15,119 nt of DNA, taken from positions 1 to 15,119 of the forward strand of contig DIEZ01000077.1 in the NCBI GenBank assembly GCA_002418885.1. The letters are read 5' to 3'. A program made the position numbers and the translations under genes. Below are positions 13,492 to 15,119 of this stretch, one piece after another. Each line of letters opens with the position of its first letter. The stretch's first letter is position 1. The stretch comes from Syntrophaceae bacterium UBA5761. Its GTDB lineage: Bacteria > Desulfobacterota > Syntrophia > Syntrophales > UBA4778. The notes under the pieces are model-generated. The model was not told where the DNA came from. It saw nothing but the letters and a program-made list of their open reading frames with translations, and did not search any database.

Positions 13492-15111
13492 ATGAGAAAA
13501 AAGTACGATGTCTTGGTTTATGACACCACATTGAGGGACGGGGCACAGGGAGAGCAGATCAGCTTCTCCGCAGAAGAAAAGATTCGTATCGCGAGGCGGT
13601 TGGATGAATTCGGCATCCATTATATCGAAGGAGGCTGGCCCGGTTCCAACCCCAAGGATGTACGGTTCTTCGAGATGGCTCGGCAGGTCGAATTCAAGAA
13701 CGCCCGTCTGGCGGCCTTCGGAAGCACAAGACGGGCGCATACGGCAGCCGGTGAGTGCCCTAATGTCCAGGGCCTGATCGAAGCCGAAACGCCCACCGTT
13801 ACCATCTTCGGCAAGAGCTGGGACCTTCACGTAAAGGAAGTACTGAGAGTCTCGCTCAAAGAGAACCTTGCAATGATCCGCGAGACCGTCGAATTCCTAA
13901 AATCCAGGGGTAAAGAAGTCATATACGACGCCGAGCACTTTTTCGACGGTTACAGGCACAACAGAAAATACGCCCTTCAGACGCTCCAGGCCGCGCTCGA
14001 CGGGGGCGCAGATGCGATCGTACTTTGCGATACCAATGGCGGGACACTGCCGTCCGACGTTTCCACGGCAGTCAGCGACGTCGCTCGGGTCGTCTCACCT
14101 GACCGTTTGGGAATCCATGCCCATAATGACGGCGGACTCGCCGTGGCCAACTCGATCGCCGCCGTCGAAGAGGGCGTTAAGATGGTCCAGGGGACCATCA
14201 ACGGATACGGCGAGCGTTGCGGTAACGCCGACCTCATCCCGATCATCGCCAACCTCCAGCTCAAGATGAACAGGCGGTGCATCCCGGAAGAATCCATGAA
14301 ACAACTGACGCATCTCTCTCTGTATGTGAGCGAGATCGCCAACATCCCACCGCTCAATTCCAGGCCCTTCGTCGGAAGAAGCGCCTTCGCCCACAAAGGG
14401 GGTATCCATGTCCACGCGGTACTGAAAAATCCGCTTGCCTACGAGCATATCGAGCCCGAACGGGTCGGAAACCAACGGCGCGTCTTGGTCTCCGATTATT
14501 CGGGGAAGAGCAGCATCGAATACAAGGCTAAGGAGCTCGGGCTTTCTCTTGATGAGAGCGACGCAAAAAGCAGGAAGGTCGTAGAAAAACTCAAGGCCCT
14601 CGAACACGAAGGCTATACCTTCGAGGCCGCCGACGGGTCTCTTTCACTTCTGATCAAGAAGACGACCGGTGAATTCGAGGCGCCCTTCGCCCTGGAGTGC
14701 TATCGCGCCACCGACGAGAAGACGGAAGATGCGCCGTCAGTCTCCCGGGCGTTGATCAAGATATCGGTAGGGAATGAAGAGGAGATCACGGCCGCCGAGG
14801 GTAACGGCCCCATAAATGCCTTGGACAATGCCCTGCGTAAGGCCTTGACGAAGTTCTACCCTCATTTGAGTGAAATGCACCTGACGGACTTCAAGGTCAA
14901 TATCATTGAAGGGAGCGAGGGTACGGCCTCCAAGGTGCGGGTTTTCATCGAGTCCAGAGACGAGGAAGATGTCTGGAGCACGATCGGCGTTTCCGAAAGC
15001 GTCATCGAGGCGAGCTGGCTTGCCCTCGTCGACAGTATCGAGTACAAACTGAGCAAAAAAACGGTTCCCAATCTTAAGTTCAAAGTTGAAAAAGTGGTGA
15101 AAAGAAATTAA
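13492..15111 (+). CDS. cimA: (R)-citramalate synthase
   Basis: The enzyme condenses pyruvate with acetyl-CoA to citramalate, which leads to 2-oxobutyrate and isoleucine without threonine. The 539-residue protein fits the LeuA-related TIGR00977 group. The N-terminal TIM barrel shows DTTLRDG (11-17), EGGWPGSNPKD (46-56), metal ligands in HAHND (209-213), NGYGERCGNAD (237-247) and HKGGIHVHAV (301-310). The C-terminal part (about 410-539) resembles the LeuA regulatory domain and probably binds isoleucine for feedback. Homologues in this group have sometimes been annotated as 2-isopropylmalate synthase. The ATG at 13492 has AGAGG (13481-13485) and gives the usual MxKKYDVxVYDTTLRDG start; an in-frame GTG at 13342 would add 50 residues translated from the attenuator terminator and is wrong. 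AAGAGGA right after the stop may be the ribosome site of another gene beyond the window. Confidence 0.92.
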   Translation: MRKKYDVLVYDTTLRDGAQGEQISFSAEEKIRIARRLDEFGIHYIEGGWPGSNPKDVRFFEMARQVEFKNARLAAFGSTRRAHTAAGECPNVQGLIEAETPTVTIFGKSWDLHVKEVLRVSLKENLAMIRETVEFLKSRGKEVIYDAEHFFDGYRHNRKYALQTLQAALDGGADAIVLCDTNGGTLPSDVSTAVSDVARVVSPDRLGIHAHNDGGLAVANSIAAVEEGVKMVQGTINGYGERCGNADLIPIIANLQLKMNRRCIPEESMKQLTHLSLYVSEIANIPPLNSRPFVGRSAFAHKGGIHVHAVLKNPLAYEHIEPERVGNQRRVLVSDYSGKSSIEYKAKELGLSLDESDAKSRKVVEKLKALEHEGYTFEAADGSLSLLIKKTTGEFEAPFALECYRATDEKTEDAPSVSRALIKISVGNEEEITAAEGNGPINALDNALRKALTKFYPHLSEMHLTDFKVNIIEGSEGTASKVRVFIESRDEEDVWSTIGVSESVIEASWLALVDSIEYKLSKKTVPNLKFKVEKVVKRN

Positions 15112-15119
15112 AAGAGGAT

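Noticed and set aside
1..15119. Mobile elements, CRISPR arrays, tRNA or rRNA genes
   Set aside because: No transposase, direct-repeat array, terminal inverted repeats, tRNA-like fold or rRNA stretch was found on reading both strands; the genes look like stable chromosomal content.

Overview
The window looks like chromosomal DNA of a GC-rich, probably strictly anaerobic bacterium, most likely a deltaproteobacterial (Desulfobacterota) or neighbouring lineage. This is inferred from gene content: heterodisulfide-reductase-type subunits, a Thi4/ThiDN/ThiC thiamine route otherwise common in archaea and anaerobes, a TIGR00977-type citramalate synthase and a UPF0182 membrane protein. There is no rRNA, tRNA, CRISPR or mobile element, and every gene looks intact.

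Left part (1-1424): a promoter and a gene for an exported choloylglycine-hydrolase/penicillin-V-acylase-type amidase, then a TPP riboswitch with its own intrinsic terminator. Centre (1425-9137): nine tightly packed plus-strand genes. Three are thiamine genes (thiDN, a Thi4-type thiazole synthase, thiC). One encodes a 69-residue two-helix membrane protein joined by ATGA overlaps on both sides. Five encode heterodisulfide-reductase-like proteins in the order C1-B1-A-C2-B2. That order and the short HdrA resemble the sulfur-oxidising sHdr cluster. No terminator is visible between the riboswitch and hdrB2, so the redox module may be transcribed from the thiamine leader.

Right part: a large UPF0182 gene on the minus strand (9143-11872) converges on hdrB2 with only 5 bases between stop codons. 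A divergent intergenic region (11873-12134) holds candidate promoters and an operator-like dyad. It is followed by a SPOR + NlpC/P60 cell-wall hydrolase and an 87-residue unknown protein.

The most striking element is at 13204-13399, upstream of cimA (citramalate synthase, first step of threonine-independent isoleucine synthesis). It has a near-consensus promoter, an unannotated 24-codon leader peptide with eight isoleucine codons in a ten-codon run, mutually exclusive RNA pairings, and a 15-bp terminator with a U7 tract. This is a textbook layout for isoleucine-dependent transcription attenuation, and the cimA start must lie at 13492, beyond the terminator. The window thus contains two different terminator-based leader switches, one sensing TPP and one apparently sensing charged tRNA-Ile, each controlling the pathway that makes its signal.
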